In this document: piece by piece, positions 41,624 to 50,562 of the stretch
How positions within the stretch are numbered: position 1 is the stretch's first letter
How the letters are laid out: every line of letters begins with the position of its first letter
NCBI GenBank assembly: GCA_947626315.1
Contig: CANQRQ010000016.1
Location: 1-60,615 of the forward strand
Direction: 5' to 3'
From: an uncultured Oscillospiraceae bacterium
GTDB lineage: Bacteria; Bacillota; Clostridia; Oscillospirales; Oscillospiraceae
DNA: 60,615 nt
Made by a program: the position numbers and the translations under genes
The notes under the pieces: generated by a model
The model's input: the letters and a program-made list of their open reading frames with translations, nothing else
What the model was told of the DNA's origin: nothing
Database searches by the model: none

Positions 41624-43443
41624 CGCGGAAAAAGAAAAAAGACGGCCTGCCCTTCTTCGGCATCGGCAAGCTCCTGCCCTTTCTCAAAAAATACCGGCAT
41701 ATCCTGCTGCTGATGATGGTCTGCGGCCTGGCCGGCTCCGCCATCGACGTGGGCGGCCCTCTGTTTCAGCGCTATGCCCTGAACCACTTTGTCACTCTGA
41801 AGACCCTGGACACCCTGCCCTGGTTCATTCTGGGCTACGCGGCGGTGATCCTGCTCAGCGCCGGGGCCAACTATATCTCCTGCCTCTACGCCACCAAGGT
41901 GGAGGTCTGGATGGACCGGGACCTGCGCAACGAGGCCTTCGCTCATCTGCAGACCCTGTCCTTTTCCTACTTCAACCAGAACAGCGTGGGCTATATCCAC
42001 GCCCGGGTCATGAGCGACAGCTCCCGCATCGGCACGCTGATCTCCTGGACCATGATGGACGTGATCTGGCACCTGACCTATCTGGTGGGAGCGGTGTTCG
42101 TGATGTTCGCCGTCAACGCAAGGCTTGCCCTGCTGGTGACCTCCATCATCCCCCTGATCGTGGTCCTGTTCTCCCTGTTCCAGAGCAAGCTGGTGCAGCT
42201 GAACCGGGAGATCCGGGAGATCAACTCCAACATCACCGGCAATTTCAACGAGGGCATCACCGGGGCCAAGACCATCAAGACCCTGGTGATCGAGGACACC
42301 ATGGAGAAGGGCTTCGTGGACGAGACGGCCAACATGCGCCGCAAATCCGTCCACGCCGCCCGGTACCGGGGCCTCTTCGCCCTGACCATCAGCCTGGCCT
42401 CCTCCCTGGCCCTGGCCATCGTCCTCTGGCAGGGGGGCTACATCGCCGAGAGCCAGGTAGGCACCTTCTCTCTGTTCATGTCCTATGCCCAGGGCATGAT
42501 GGAGCCGGTGCGCTGGATCGTGGACAGCATCTCCGACCTGATCACCACCAAGGTGAACATCGAGCGGCTGACCCGCCTGCTGGAGACAAAGCCAGACGTG
42601 GTGGACACCCCGGAGGTTATTGCCAAATACGGAGACAGCTTCGAGCCCAGGCGGGAAAACTGGGAGGAGCTTAAAGGAGACATCGAGTTTGAGGATGTGA
42701 GCTTCAAATACCCGGACGGGGACGAGTACATCCTGGAGCACTTCAATTTGAAGATCCCCTTCGGCTCCAACATCGCCATCGTGGGGGAGACCGGGGCGGG
42801 AAAGTCCACCCTGGTGAATCTGGTCTGCCGCTTCTACGAACCCACGGCGGGCCGGGTGCTCATCGACGGGCGGGACGCCCGGGAGCGCTCCCAGCTCTGG
42901 CTGCACTCCTCCATCGGCTATGTGCTCCAGACCCCCCATCTCTTCTCCGGCTCCGTGCGGGAAAACCTGCTCTACGGCAACCCTGACGCCACCGAGGAGG
43001 AGATCCGCCAGGCCTTGGAGCTGGTCTCCGCCCAGAGCGTGGTGGATAAGCTGGAAAACGGCCTGGACAGCGACGTGGGGGAGGGGGGCGACCTGCTCTC
43101 CACCGGGGAGAAGCAGCTGCTCTCCTTTGCCCGGGCCATTCTGGCCAAGCCCCGGATCCTGGTGCTGGACGAGGCTACCGCCTCCGTGGACACCATCACT
43201 GAGCAGAAGATCCAGGCGGCCATAGACAAAATCATCCGGGGCCGCACCTCCATCGTCATTGCCCACCGGCTCTCCACCATCAAGAACGCGGACCTGATCC
43301 TCCTGGTGAAGGACGGGAAGATCATCGAGCAGGGCAAGCATACGGAGCTGATGCGGCGGCGCGGGGCCTATTACCGGCTCTACACCCGGCAGTATGAGGA
43401 CGAGGCCACCAACTCCTTTTTCGCGGAGCAGGCGGCAAGATAG
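41620..43443 (+). CDS. ABC exporter half-transporter, second subunit
   Basis: 607 residues with a six-helix exporter domain and a complete ATPase: Walker A GETGAGKST, Walker B ILVLDEATASVD with catalytic Glu, H-loop VIAHRLST. Its signature is LSTGEKQLLSFARA rather than LSGGQ, the other half of the asymmetry seen in heterodimeric exporters. GAGGAGG precedes the ATG, which overlaps the previous stop. The two proteins should form one exporter with a single hydrolytic site. Confidence 0.93.
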   Translation: MTRKKKKDGLPFFGIGKLLPFLKKYRHILLLMMVCGLAGSAIDVGGPLFQRYALNHFVTLKTLDTLPWFILGYAAVILLSAGANYISCLYATKVEVWMDRDLRNEAFAHLQTLSFSYFNQNSVGYIHARVMSDSSRIGTLISWTMMDVIWHLTYLVGAVFVMFAVNARLALLVTSIIPLIVVLFSLFQSKLVQLNREIREINSNITGNFNEGITGAKTIKTLVIEDTMEKGFVDETANMRRKSVHAARYRGLFALTISLASSLALAIVLWQGGYIAESQVGTFSLFMSYAQGMMEPVRWIVDSISDLITTKVNIERLTRLLETKPDVVDTPEVIAKYGDSFEPRRENWEELKGDIEFEDVSFKYPDGDEYILEHFNLKIPFGSNIAIVGETGAGKSTLVNLVCRFYEPTAGRVLIDGRDARERSQLWLHSSIGYVLQTPHLFSGSVRENLLYGNPDATEEEIRQALELVSAQSVVDKLENGLDSDVGEGGDLLSTGEKQLLSFARAILAKPRILVLDEATASVDTITEQKIQAAIDKIIRGRTSIVIAHRLSTIKNADLILLVKDGKIIEQGKHTELMRRRGAYYRLYTRQYEDEATNSFFAEQAAR

Positions 43444-43541
43444 GCCCGGGATTGCGCTTTTTGGGGATTTGGTGTACAATGATTTTGTTGTTATGTAACC
43501 CAAATGCCGCATATGATTTCAAAAGACAGGAGGCCGCGTCC

Positions 43542-45797
43542 ATGCCTAAGCTTATTACCGACCTGGCGATCATGCTGCTCACGGCGGGCGTGGTGGCCGT
43601 GCTGTTTAAAAAGCTCAACCAGCCCCTGGTGCTGGGCTATATCCTGGTGGGCTTCCTGGTGGGGCCCTACATGCCCTATTTCTTCAAGGTGACCGACCTG
43701 GAGTCCATCGAGACCTGGAGCGAGATCGGCATCATCGTGCTGATGTTCGGCCTGGGCCTGGAGTTTAATCTGCACAAGCTGGCCAGCGTGGGCAGGACCG
43801 CCATTGTCACAGCCCTGACCGAGGTGTTGGGCATGCTGGTGCTGGGCTATCTGGTGGGGCAGGCCCTGGGCTGGGGCATGATGGACAGCGTCTTTCTAGG
43901 CGGCATGCTCTCCATGAGCTCCACCACCATTATTATCAAAGCCTTTGACGAGCTGGGCCTTCGGGAGAAGGGCTTTGCCCAGCTTGTCTTCGGCACTTTG
44001 GTGATCGAGGATATCGCGGGCATCTTCATGATGATCATCCTGTCCACGGTGTCCGTCAGCCAGCATATCTCCGGCGGCGCGCTGGCGCTGCAGCTGGGGA
44101 TGCTGGTGCTGTATCTGGCCCTGTGGCTGATCCTGGGGATCACCATCCTGCCTACCCTGCTGCGCAAGGCCGCCCGCTTCATGAACGACGAGACCCTGCT
44201 GCTCAGCTCCCTGGGCATCTGCTTCGGCATGGTGCTGCTGGCGGAGACCCTGGGCTTTTCCTCCGCCCTGGGGGCCTTCCTGGCCGGCTCTCTCCTGGCG
44301 GGGACTGTCCACGCCGAGCGGGTGGAGCATCTCACCGCCGGGATCAAAGACCTCTTCGGCTCCATCTTCTTTCTCTCCGTGGGCATGCTCATTGACCCGG
44401 CCATGATTTTGCAGTACATCGGTCCTATCCTGCTCATCACCCTGGTGACCGTCGCCGGCAAGCTGCTGATCTCCTCCCTGGGGGTGCTGTTCTCCGGCCA
44501 GTCCCTGAAAACCGCCGTCCGCTGCGGCTGCTCCCTGGCCCAGATCGGGGAATTTGCCTTCATCATCGCCTCTCTGGGCATGTCCCTGGGGGTGATCGCG
44601 GACTATGTGTACCCCATCGTGGTGGCCGTCTCCGTGATCACCACCCTGACCACGCCCGCCTTTATCAAAGGGGCGGACCGGCTCTACGGTCTGATCTCCC
44701 GGCTTCTGCCGGAAAAGCTGGCGCGGAAGCTGGAGCGGTACACCGTGGCAGAGGACGCCCCCAGGGAGCAGGACAGCGACTGGGCAAGCTTCCTCCGGCG
44801 CTATGTGCGCGTCACGGCTCTGTACGCCCTGCTGATGGCGGGCGTGTCCCTGATCGGGCAGCTGGCGCTGCTCCCCGTCCTGGAAAACGCCTTCCCCGGC
44901 TTCTGGCTGAACCGCTTGCTCTGCGCCGCCTTCTGCCTGGCGGGCATCGCCCTGTTTATCCGGCCCATGCTGGACCTGCACTCCACTGAGTACACCACCC
45001 TCTGGGTCAAAAACCGGCATTTCCGGCTCCCGCTGATCACGCTGACCGCTCTGCGCTTTATGCTCATCGTGCTGCTGCTCTTCATCCCCCTGCAGACCCT
45101 GCTGCGGGTCAACAGTCTGTGGCTGCTGCTTTTGATCGCCCTGTCCATCGTGCTGATCTACAAAAGCGGCTGGCTGTCCTCCGCCTATATCTCCGCCGAG
45201 GCGCAGTTCATGGCCAACTTCAACGAGCGCAGCCTGCACCGGCAGGAGAATGAGGGCGCCGAATGGCTGGACGAGAAGCTCTTTGTGGAGGAGCTCCCCT
45301 GCGGGGAGGCCCTGGCCGGCCGGACCCTGCGCCAGCTGAACTGGGGCTTTCTCTTCAGCGTGAACATCATCAAGGTGATCCGGGGCCGGCGGCACCTGAA
45401 CATGCCCTCCGGGGACCTGGAGCTGCGCGCCGGGGACCGGATCTTCCTGATCGGCCGGCCGGAGAGCCTGCGCTCCCTGCGCCTGAGCCTGGGCGCCGGG
45501 TCTCAGCCGGAACCGGTCAGTCTGCGGCAGTTTACGGAGAGCCAGCGGGACGAGCCCACGGATATCTACGCCTACGCCATCCCCGTGGGGAAGGACTCCC
45601 CTCTCCAGGGCAAGAGCATCAGGGCCAGCCGCCTCCGGGAGAAGTACGACTGCATGATCCTGGGCCTCCAGCGCAGCCGCCTGCCCATCCTCCAGCCGGA
45701 CGTGAACATGACCATGCAGACGGACGATCTGGTCTGGGTCCTGGGCGCCCGGCGGACGGCGGAAAAGCTGCTGGCCGGCGACCTCTCCGCTCCTTAA
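43542..45797 (+). CDS. CPA2 cation/proton antiporter with two TrkA_C domains
   Basis: 751 residues; the ATG at 43542 has AGGAGG eight bases upstream. Residues 1-390 form a KefB/CPA2 Na+/H+ exchanger unit of about 12-13 helices (FGLGLEFNLHKL, SSTTIIIKAFDELG, LAQIGEFAFIIASLG). A further group of helices lies at about 425-560. Two TrkA_C (RCK_C-like) domains follow (about 590-670 and 680-750), but the Rossmann RCK_N domain found in KefB/KefC is not evident. It probably exchanges K+ or Na+ for H+ under control of a ligand at the TrkA_C domains. Confidence 0.85.
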   Translation: MPKLITDLAIMLLTAGVVAVLFKKLNQPLVLGYILVGFLVGPYMPYFFKVTDLESIETWSEIGIIVLMFGLGLEFNLHKLASVGRTAIVTALTEVLGMLVLGYLVGQALGWGMMDSVFLGGMLSMSSTTIIIKAFDELGLREKGFAQLVFGTLVIEDIAGIFMMIILSTVSVSQHISGGALALQLGMLVLYLALWLILGITILPTLLRKAARFMNDETLLLSSLGICFGMVLLAETLGFSSALGAFLAGSLLAGTVHAERVEHLTAGIKDLFGSIFFLSVGMLIDPAMILQYIGPILLITLVTVAGKLLISSLGVLFSGQSLKTAVRCGCSLAQIGEFAFIIASLGMSLGVIADYVYPIVVAVSVITTLTTPAFIKGADRLYGLISRLLPEKLARKLERYTVAEDAPREQDSDWASFLRRYVRVTALYALLMAGVSLIGQLALLPVLENAFPGFWLNRLLCAAFCLAGIALFIRPMLDLHSTEYTTLWVKNRHFRLPLITLTALRFMLIVLLLFIPLQTLLRVNSLWLLLLIALSIVLIYKSGWLSSAYISAEAQFMANFNERSLHRQENEGAEWLDEKLFVEELPCGEALAGRTLRQLNWGFLFSVNIIKVIRGRRHLNMPSGDLELRAGDRIFLIGRPESLRSLRLSLGAGSQPEPVSLRQFTESQRDEPTDIYAYAIPVGKDSPLQGKSIRASRLREKYDCMILGLQRSRLPILQPDVNMTMQTDDLVWVLGARRTAEKLLAGDLSAP

Positions 45798-45814
45798 AGC
45801 CTATAGAATAACAG

Positions 45815-45840
45815 ACGCCTCCGGTATTCGCCGGAGGCGT
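45815..45840. terminator. Convergent terminator
   Basis: ACGCCTCCGG (45815-45824), 6-nt loop, CCGGAGGCGT (45831-45840), extended imperfectly by AACAGAC / GTCTGTT. It lies between the convergent antiporter and wecB genes. Confidence 0.75.
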
Positions 45841-45857
45841 TAGTCTGTTTATAGGGC

Positions 45858-46961
45858 TTATAGGGCAGCTCCCGTGCACAGCACGTCCGCGATCCGCTCG
45901 CAGGCGTGCCCGTCCCCATAGGGGTTGACAGCCCGGGCCATGGCCTCGTAGGCCGCCTGGTCCGTGAGCAGGCGGCTGAACTCCCGGTAAATGGTCTCCT
46001 CCCGGGTCCCCACCAGCTTCAGCGTCCCGGCGGCGATGCCCTCCGGGCGCTCGGTGGTGTCCCGCATGACCAGGACCGGCTTTCCCAGGCTGGGGGCCTC
46101 CTCCTGAATACCGCCGCTGTCCGTGAGGATCAGGTAGCTGCGGGCCTGGAAATTGTGGAAATCCACCACGTCCAGGGGCTCGATCAGCCGCAGCCGCTCA
46201 CAGCCCCCCAGCTCCTCCCCGGCCACCTGGCGAACCGCCGGGTTCATATGAATGGGATAGAGGGCCTTTACGTCCTCATGCTCCTCCAGCACCCGGCGGA
46301 TGGCCCGGAACATGTGCCGCATGGGCTGACCCAGATTCTCCCGCCGGTGGGCGGTGATCAGGATCAGGCGGCTGCCGGCGGCCCAGTCCAACTCCGGGTG
46401 GGAATAGCTCTCCCGCACGGTGGTCCGCAGAGCGTCGATGGCGGTGTTGCCGGTAACATAGATGCCCGCCGGGTCCCGTCCCTCCCGGAGCAGATTCTGC
46501 CGGGCCAGCTCCGTGGGGGCAAAATTGTAGCGGCTGAGGATGCTGACTGCCTGGCGGTTAAACTCCTCCGGATAGGGGGAGTAGAGATTGTGGGTCCGCA
46601 GCCCCGCCTCCACATGCCCCACGGGGATGCGCAGATAGAAGCAGGCCAGGGCAGTGACAAAGGTGGTGCTGGTGTCCCCGTGGACCAGGACCAGATCCGG
46701 CCCGGCCTCCTCCAGCACGGAGCGGATGCCCAGCAGGATGTTGGCCGTCAGGTCAAACAGGGTCTGGTTCTCCTTCATCACCGCCAGGTCGTACTCCGGC
46801 CGGACGGCAAAGGCCTCCAGCACCTGGTCCAGCATCTGCCGGTGCTGCCCGGTGACGCAGACCGATACCTCCAGTCCCTCCCGGCTTTTCAGCTCGTTGA
46901 CCAGCGGGCACATTTTAATGGCCTCCGGCCTTGTGCCGAACACCAGCATGATTTTCTTCAT
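45858..46961 (-). CDS. wecB: UDP-N-acetylglucosamine 2-epimerase (non-hydrolysing)
   Basis: 367 residues from the ATG at 46961 (MKKIMLVFGTRPEAIKM). A long in-frame extension upstream lies inside the neighbouring gene and is not homologous. The family marks GTRPEAIKM, VTGQHRQML, VHGDTSTTF, HVEAGLRT, TAHRRENLG and LTDSGGIQEEAPSLGKPVLVMR are all present. It makes UDP-ManNAc, a precursor for teichoic acid linkage units or capsule. It overlaps the polytopic membrane gene upstream as ATGA, in a surface-glycan cluster. Confidence 0.95.
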   Translation of the reverse strand: MKKIMLVFGTRPEAIKMCPLVNELKSREGLEVSVCVTGQHRQMLDQVLEAFAVRPEYDLAVMKENQTLFDLTANILLGIRSVLEEAGPDLVLVHGDTSTTFVTALACFYLRIPVGHVEAGLRTHNLYSPYPEEFNRQAVSILSRYNFAPTELARQNLLREGRDPAGIYVTGNTAIDALRTTVRESYSHPELDWAAGSRLILITAHRRENLGQPMRHMFRAIRRVLEEHEDVKALYPIHMNPAVRQVAGEELGGCERLRLIEPLDVVDFHNFQARSYLILTDSGGIQEEAPSLGKPVLVMRDTTERPEGIAAGTLKLVGTREETIYREFSRLLTDQAAYEAMARAVNPYGDGHACERIADVLCTGAAL

Positions 46962-48226
46962 TCGCTCTTTTCTCCCTCTGTTTGCTTCCCGGCATTTTCG
47001 GGCCCGGCAGGCGCTTTTGCCAGGGCCACAAGGATCAGCAGCAGCGGGAAGAATTTGTTCCGGTGGCGGATCGCGGCCCCCGCGGTCCAAGCCCCCAGGC
47101 CGTAGGCCAGCAGCGTGACAAGCAGCCCCAGCAGCATCGGCAGCAGGAACCATTTATACCCGGATCTGGGCGTGTTTTTCAGAATGACCCAGTAGCAGCA
47201 CAGATAGCTCAGGCTGTCGATCAGAAAAGATGCCGCGTCCTTCAGCCCCCGCCAGTCCCAGGGCAGAGGGGCAAAGAGGAAATAGAACAGCTTCAGCGGC
47301 GAGTACCGGATCACGTCCCACAGATTCTCCGCGTTGAGCCAGGTCAGATAGGCCGAGCCGCCGTCGTGCATATTGAAGGTATACAAAACCCCCCTCAGAT
47401 TCATGCGGCCTGAGAAAATTTCCAGGAACACCCCAGGGAAAAGGAGGGCCAGCAGGGCCAGCCCCGCCAGGACCGCCGCCAGGACGCACAGGGACTTCCG
47501 GCCCACGGTCAGGCGTCCCTTCTGATGGGAATAGAAGGTAAAGAAGAGCGCAAAGCCGATGATCAAAAACAGAGCTCCCGCATGAAACGCCGAGGCGGCC
47601 AGCAGGCTCCCGGCGCACAAAAGCACCCAGCGGGCCTGCCGGTCCTCCATCCAGCACAGGGCGCAGTACAGCGCCGCCGCCGCAAAGGTCCCCACCATGG
47701 CTTCCCGCAGAAGGACGGAGGAATAATAGACCGAATAGGGAAACAGCGCCAGGGCCCACAGCAGCAGGATCCGCAGCCGCCGGGGGGCTTTGATTTTATC
47801 CAGGCATTTGTACAGGAACCAGATCGACGTGAGGCCGAACAGAATGTTGATATAGACCGCCATCGCCTTGGTGGTCCCGCACCAGGCAAACAGCCAGCTC
47901 AGCATCCGGCCGTATTTTCCCCCGAAAAACCCGGTATACTTCACGCCGTCCACCAGGCCCTTGGCAAACATAAAATACCCGCCCGTATCGATGCTCATGT
48001 TGGACAGCAGCGAGGTAAAGCCGTCAAAGACGGCGGCGCCGCCGCGGAGGGCCAGCCCCGCCGTCATAGGCAGGAGCACATAGCGCGGCTGCTTCCGGAG
48101 CAACACCGGCACCAGCAGCGCGTGGACGCAGGCCGCGGCCAGCGCCGCCGGAAACGCCGGGGCACAAATATGGACCAGCCCGGCCAGAAAAACGGCCGCG
48201 GCCAGAGACAGCCAAACTGTCATCAT
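46958..48226 (-). CDS. Polytopic membrane protein, Wzy/EpsG-like
   Basis: 422 residues with about 10-11 membrane helices and no enzyme motif I can name with certainty. LLSNMSIDTGGYFMFAKGLVDGVKYTGFFGGKYGRML near residue 75 and FPYSVYYSSVLLREAMVGTFAAA near 165 recall polysaccharide polymerases or GT-C/PMT-like glycosyltransferases, where charged residues in outside loops bind lipid-linked sugars. The context supports surface polysaccharide assembly: its stop overlaps wecB, and a fused glycosyltransferase lies upstream. Confidence 0.65.
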   Translation of the reverse strand: MMTVWLSLAAAVFLAGLVHICAPAFPAALAAACVHALLVPVLLRKQPRYVLLPMTAGLALRGGAAVFDGFTSLLSNMSIDTGGYFMFAKGLVDGVKYTGFFGGKYGRMLSWLFAWCGTTKAMAVYINILFGLTSIWFLYKCLDKIKAPRRLRILLLWALALFPYSVYYSSVLLREAMVGTFAAAALYCALCWMEDRQARWVLLCAGSLLAASAFHAGALFLIIGFALFFTFYSHQKGRLTVGRKSLCVLAAVLAGLALLALLFPGVFLEIFSGRMNLRGVLYTFNMHDGGSAYLTWLNAENLWDVIRYSPLKLFYFLFAPLPWDWRGLKDAASFLIDSLSYLCCYWVILKNTPRSGYKWFLLPMLLGLLVTLLAYGLGAWTAGAAIRHRNKFFPLLLILVALAKAPAGPENAGKQTEGEKSE

Positions 48227-48249
48227 AACGCGTTCATCCTATCTTTCGC

Positions 48250-48339
48250 TTATTTTGCCCGGAAATCCTCCTCCGGTTCCCGGTACAGAGTGCACAGCCG
48301 CTCTTCCATAAGCTTCCGGCTATAGTGCCGGCAACGGGG
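48250..48339 (-). pseudogene. Remnant of a glycosyltransferase C-terminus
   Basis: On the minus strand the frame from 48339 to the TAA at 48250-48252 reads HYSRKLMEERLCTLYREP and ends DFRAK. This pattern (SRKxMEExxxxLY) is typical of the last helix of GT4 glycosyltransferases. An in-frame TAA (48340-48342) interrupts it directly upstream. The piece has no start and appears to be a leftover of a lost gene between the fused glycosyltransferase and the polymerase-like gene. Confidence 0.45.
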
Positions 48340-48403
48340 TTAGACTGGATAAACAGAGCTTTTTTCGCTCTGCCGCCAGAAACCGACGCAGGTTCGGTTC
48401 CCG

Positions 48404-50377
48404 TCACCCCAGCGCTTCCGCATAAATCTTTTCCATCTGCGCCCCTACCGCCTCCAGGCTGAAGCTCTCCAGATGGCGGGCGTTCCTCTCGATCTCCTCC
48501 CGGAGATTCTCCCCCATGCAGCGGAGGACCAGGCGGGAGAGCGCCTCCGTGTCCCCCGGCTCAAAGAGCAGCCCGCTCTCCGGCAGCAGATCCACGTTGC
48601 CCCGGATGCGGGAGGCCACACAGGGCAGGCCCGCGGCCATGGCCTCCATCAGCGCCACCGGAAGCCCCTCCCGGAAGGAAGGGAACACAAACAGGTCCGC
48701 CATGGCGTAAAACTGCTCGATATCCTCCCGGTATCCCACGAAAAGCACCCGGTCCTCCAGCTTCAGCTTCCGGGCCAGGGCCTTGTCCTCCTCCAGAGAG
48801 ACGCCCTTCCCGCAGATCACGTACCAGATCCGGCGGTCGCCGGTTTTGGCCAGGGCCCGGAGCACCGAGGCCTGGTTTTTGTTCCTGTTCACTTCCCCTA
48901 CGGACAGCAGCACATAGGCGTCCCCGGGGATCCCCAGCTCCCGGCGCAGGGCCTCCCGGCTGTCCGTCCCGGCCCGGGGCTTTTTCAGATCCACCCCTAC
49001 GCCGTTCACCCGGTAGACCTTTGACCGGACATGAAAATTCTGGGCGGCTCGATAGTCCTCCTCATTGATGGTAAGAAGATAATCGGTCCAGCGGGCCAGG
49101 AAATGCTCCGCCGGCTTATAGATCACCCGGTTCCACATGGGGCAGCCCTTAAAGAAGTGGAAGCCGTGGGCCGTATACAGCACCGGCCACACCCCGGCGG
49201 ACCGGGCGGCCACCCGGGCCAGAACGCCGGCGGTAGGCGTGTGGCAGTGCATGCCGGAGAACTTCTCCCGCAGCATCAGATCCCGCAGCTGCCGGTACGC
49301 CTTGACGGCCGAAAACAGGTTGAAGGGGGAGCGGGTAAAATCGATCTGGTGCAAGTGCACGCCGTGCTCCCTGATGATCTGGCTGGCATGCTGGTGCATA
49401 TCCTCGTTGAGATAGTTGGTGGCGTAGTGGACTTCATAGCCCATCTCCTGGAGAATGCGGACGTTGTTCAGCTCAAAATGCACCAGGAAGCGGCTGTAAT
49501 GGGCCACGATCAGGAACTTTCTCGCTCCCTCCTCCGCCGGCCGGTAGCGCTCCACCGAGCCGCTGCGCAGCAGCGACATGTAAAACCACTGGCGGATCTC
49601 CTTGGGCACCAGGTAGACCACCGCGCAGGCCAGCAGCGCCGCCAGATACTGAAACACATTGCAGAACCCGTCCTTCAGCATCAGCGTGCGGAAGGAGACG
49701 GTTTTTTTCAGATAGTCGACGCCGCCCCGGCGCTCATACATATTGTCCACCCGGACAAGGCAGAGCACATCCGGGATATTGCAGGCCCGGCAGCCGGTCC
49801 TGAGCATCCGGAGCCAGAGGTCATAGTCCTCAAAAAGGGGCATGTCCCGGTAATTCCCCGCCGCCAGCACGGCGCTTTTGCGGAACATGACCGCCACCTG
49901 GTTAAAGGGGTTTCGCATCTTGGCGTAGGAGGCGATCTTTTCATCCCGGGGCAGGGACCGGACCGAGCAGATGTTTGCCGGCGTGCCGATAAACTCGGCG
50001 ATCGCCCCGCTGCACAGCTGCAGCTCCGGCCGGGCGGCGAAGAGCCGCAGCTGGGTCTGGCAGCGGCTCGGGAGGCTGATATCGTCCGAGTCCATCCGGG
50101 CCACCAGGTCGTTCTTGCAGTGGAGCAGCCCGTCCCGCACGGCGGGCCCGGTCCCCCGGTTCACCGGGAAGCGGACCACATGGAAGCGCTCGGGATACCG
50201 GTTTTCATATTCGGCCACCACCTGGTCCAGGCCCTCGGTCAGCGGGCCGTCACAGACCAGGATAAAGTCATCCGTCACCACCGTCTGAGAGAACATGCTC
50301 TCGATGCTCAGGCGCAGATACTCCGGTTTTTCCTTCGCGTACACGGACATGAGTACGCTGTAATTCTCCTGGTTCAT
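48404..50377 (-). CDS. Fused GT2-GT4 glycosyltransferase
   Basis: 657 residues with two catalytic parts. Residues 1-270 are a GT2 (GT-A fold) enzyme: YSVLMSVYAKEKPEYLRLSIESM, the metal-binding ARMDSDDIS near 95, and FEDYDLWLRML. A hydrophobic helix (YLAALLACAVVYLV) near 248 may contact the membrane. Residues about 285-657 are a GT4 (GT-B fold) enzyme: IVAHYSRFLVHFELNNVRIL, TAHGFHFFKG, SVGEVNRNKNQ, and VFPSFREGLPVALMEAMAAGLP. The two activities may add successive sugars. It is the first gene of the surface-glycan group. Confidence 0.9.
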   Translation of the reverse strand: MNQENYSVLMSVYAKEKPEYLRLSIESMFSQTVVTDDFILVCDGPLTEGLDQVVAEYENRYPERFHVVRFPVNRGTGPAVRDGLLHCKNDLVARMDSDDISLPSRCQTQLRLFAARPELQLCSGAIAEFIGTPANICSVRSLPRDEKIASYAKMRNPFNQVAVMFRKSAVLAAGNYRDMPLFEDYDLWLRMLRTGCRACNIPDVLCLVRVDNMYERRGGVDYLKKTVSFRTLMLKDGFCNVFQYLAALLACAVVYLVPKEIRQWFYMSLLRSGSVERYRPAEEGARKFLIVAHYSRFLVHFELNNVRILQEMGYEVHYATNYLNEDMHQHASQIIREHGVHLHQIDFTRSPFNLFSAVKAYRQLRDLMLREKFSGMHCHTPTAGVLARVAARSAGVWPVLYTAHGFHFFKGCPMWNRVIYKPAEHFLARWTDYLLTINEEDYRAAQNFHVRSKVYRVNGVGVDLKKPRAGTDSREALRRELGIPGDAYVLLSVGEVNRNKNQASVLRALAKTGDRRIWYVICGKGVSLEEDKALARKLKLEDRVLFVGYREDIEQFYAMADLFVFPSFREGLPVALMEAMAAGLPCVASRIRGNVDLLPESGLLFEPGDTEALSRLVLRCMGENLREEIERNARHLESFSLEAVGAQMEKIYAEALG

Positions 50378-50499
50378 CAGACTCTACCCCTCAGCTCTCC
50401 ATTTGCCCCGCCTGGGTTCATAAAAGGTATATAATCGGTTTATTTTACCATAGTTCAGGGGCAAGCGCAAGCCCGCCCCGTCACTTTCTCACGGCGTGA

Positions 50500-50536
50500 A
50501 AATCCCGCCCGGTCCGAATGGACGGCGGGCGGGATT
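50500..50536 (-). terminator. por operon terminator
   Basis: A GC-rich hairpin (about 50501-50515 with 50519-50536, arms around CCCGCCCG and CGGGCGGG) followed on the minus strand by ATTTTCAC. It lies 27 nt after the porB stop. Confidence 0.7.
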
Positions 50537-50562
50537 CCATGTTTTTTGTTTGGGACAGATTC

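Noticed and set aside
46962-47153. N-terminal extension of wecB by 64 codons
   Set aside because: The extension lies within the upstream membrane protein gene in another frame, and homology begins at MKKIMLVFGTRPEAIKM.
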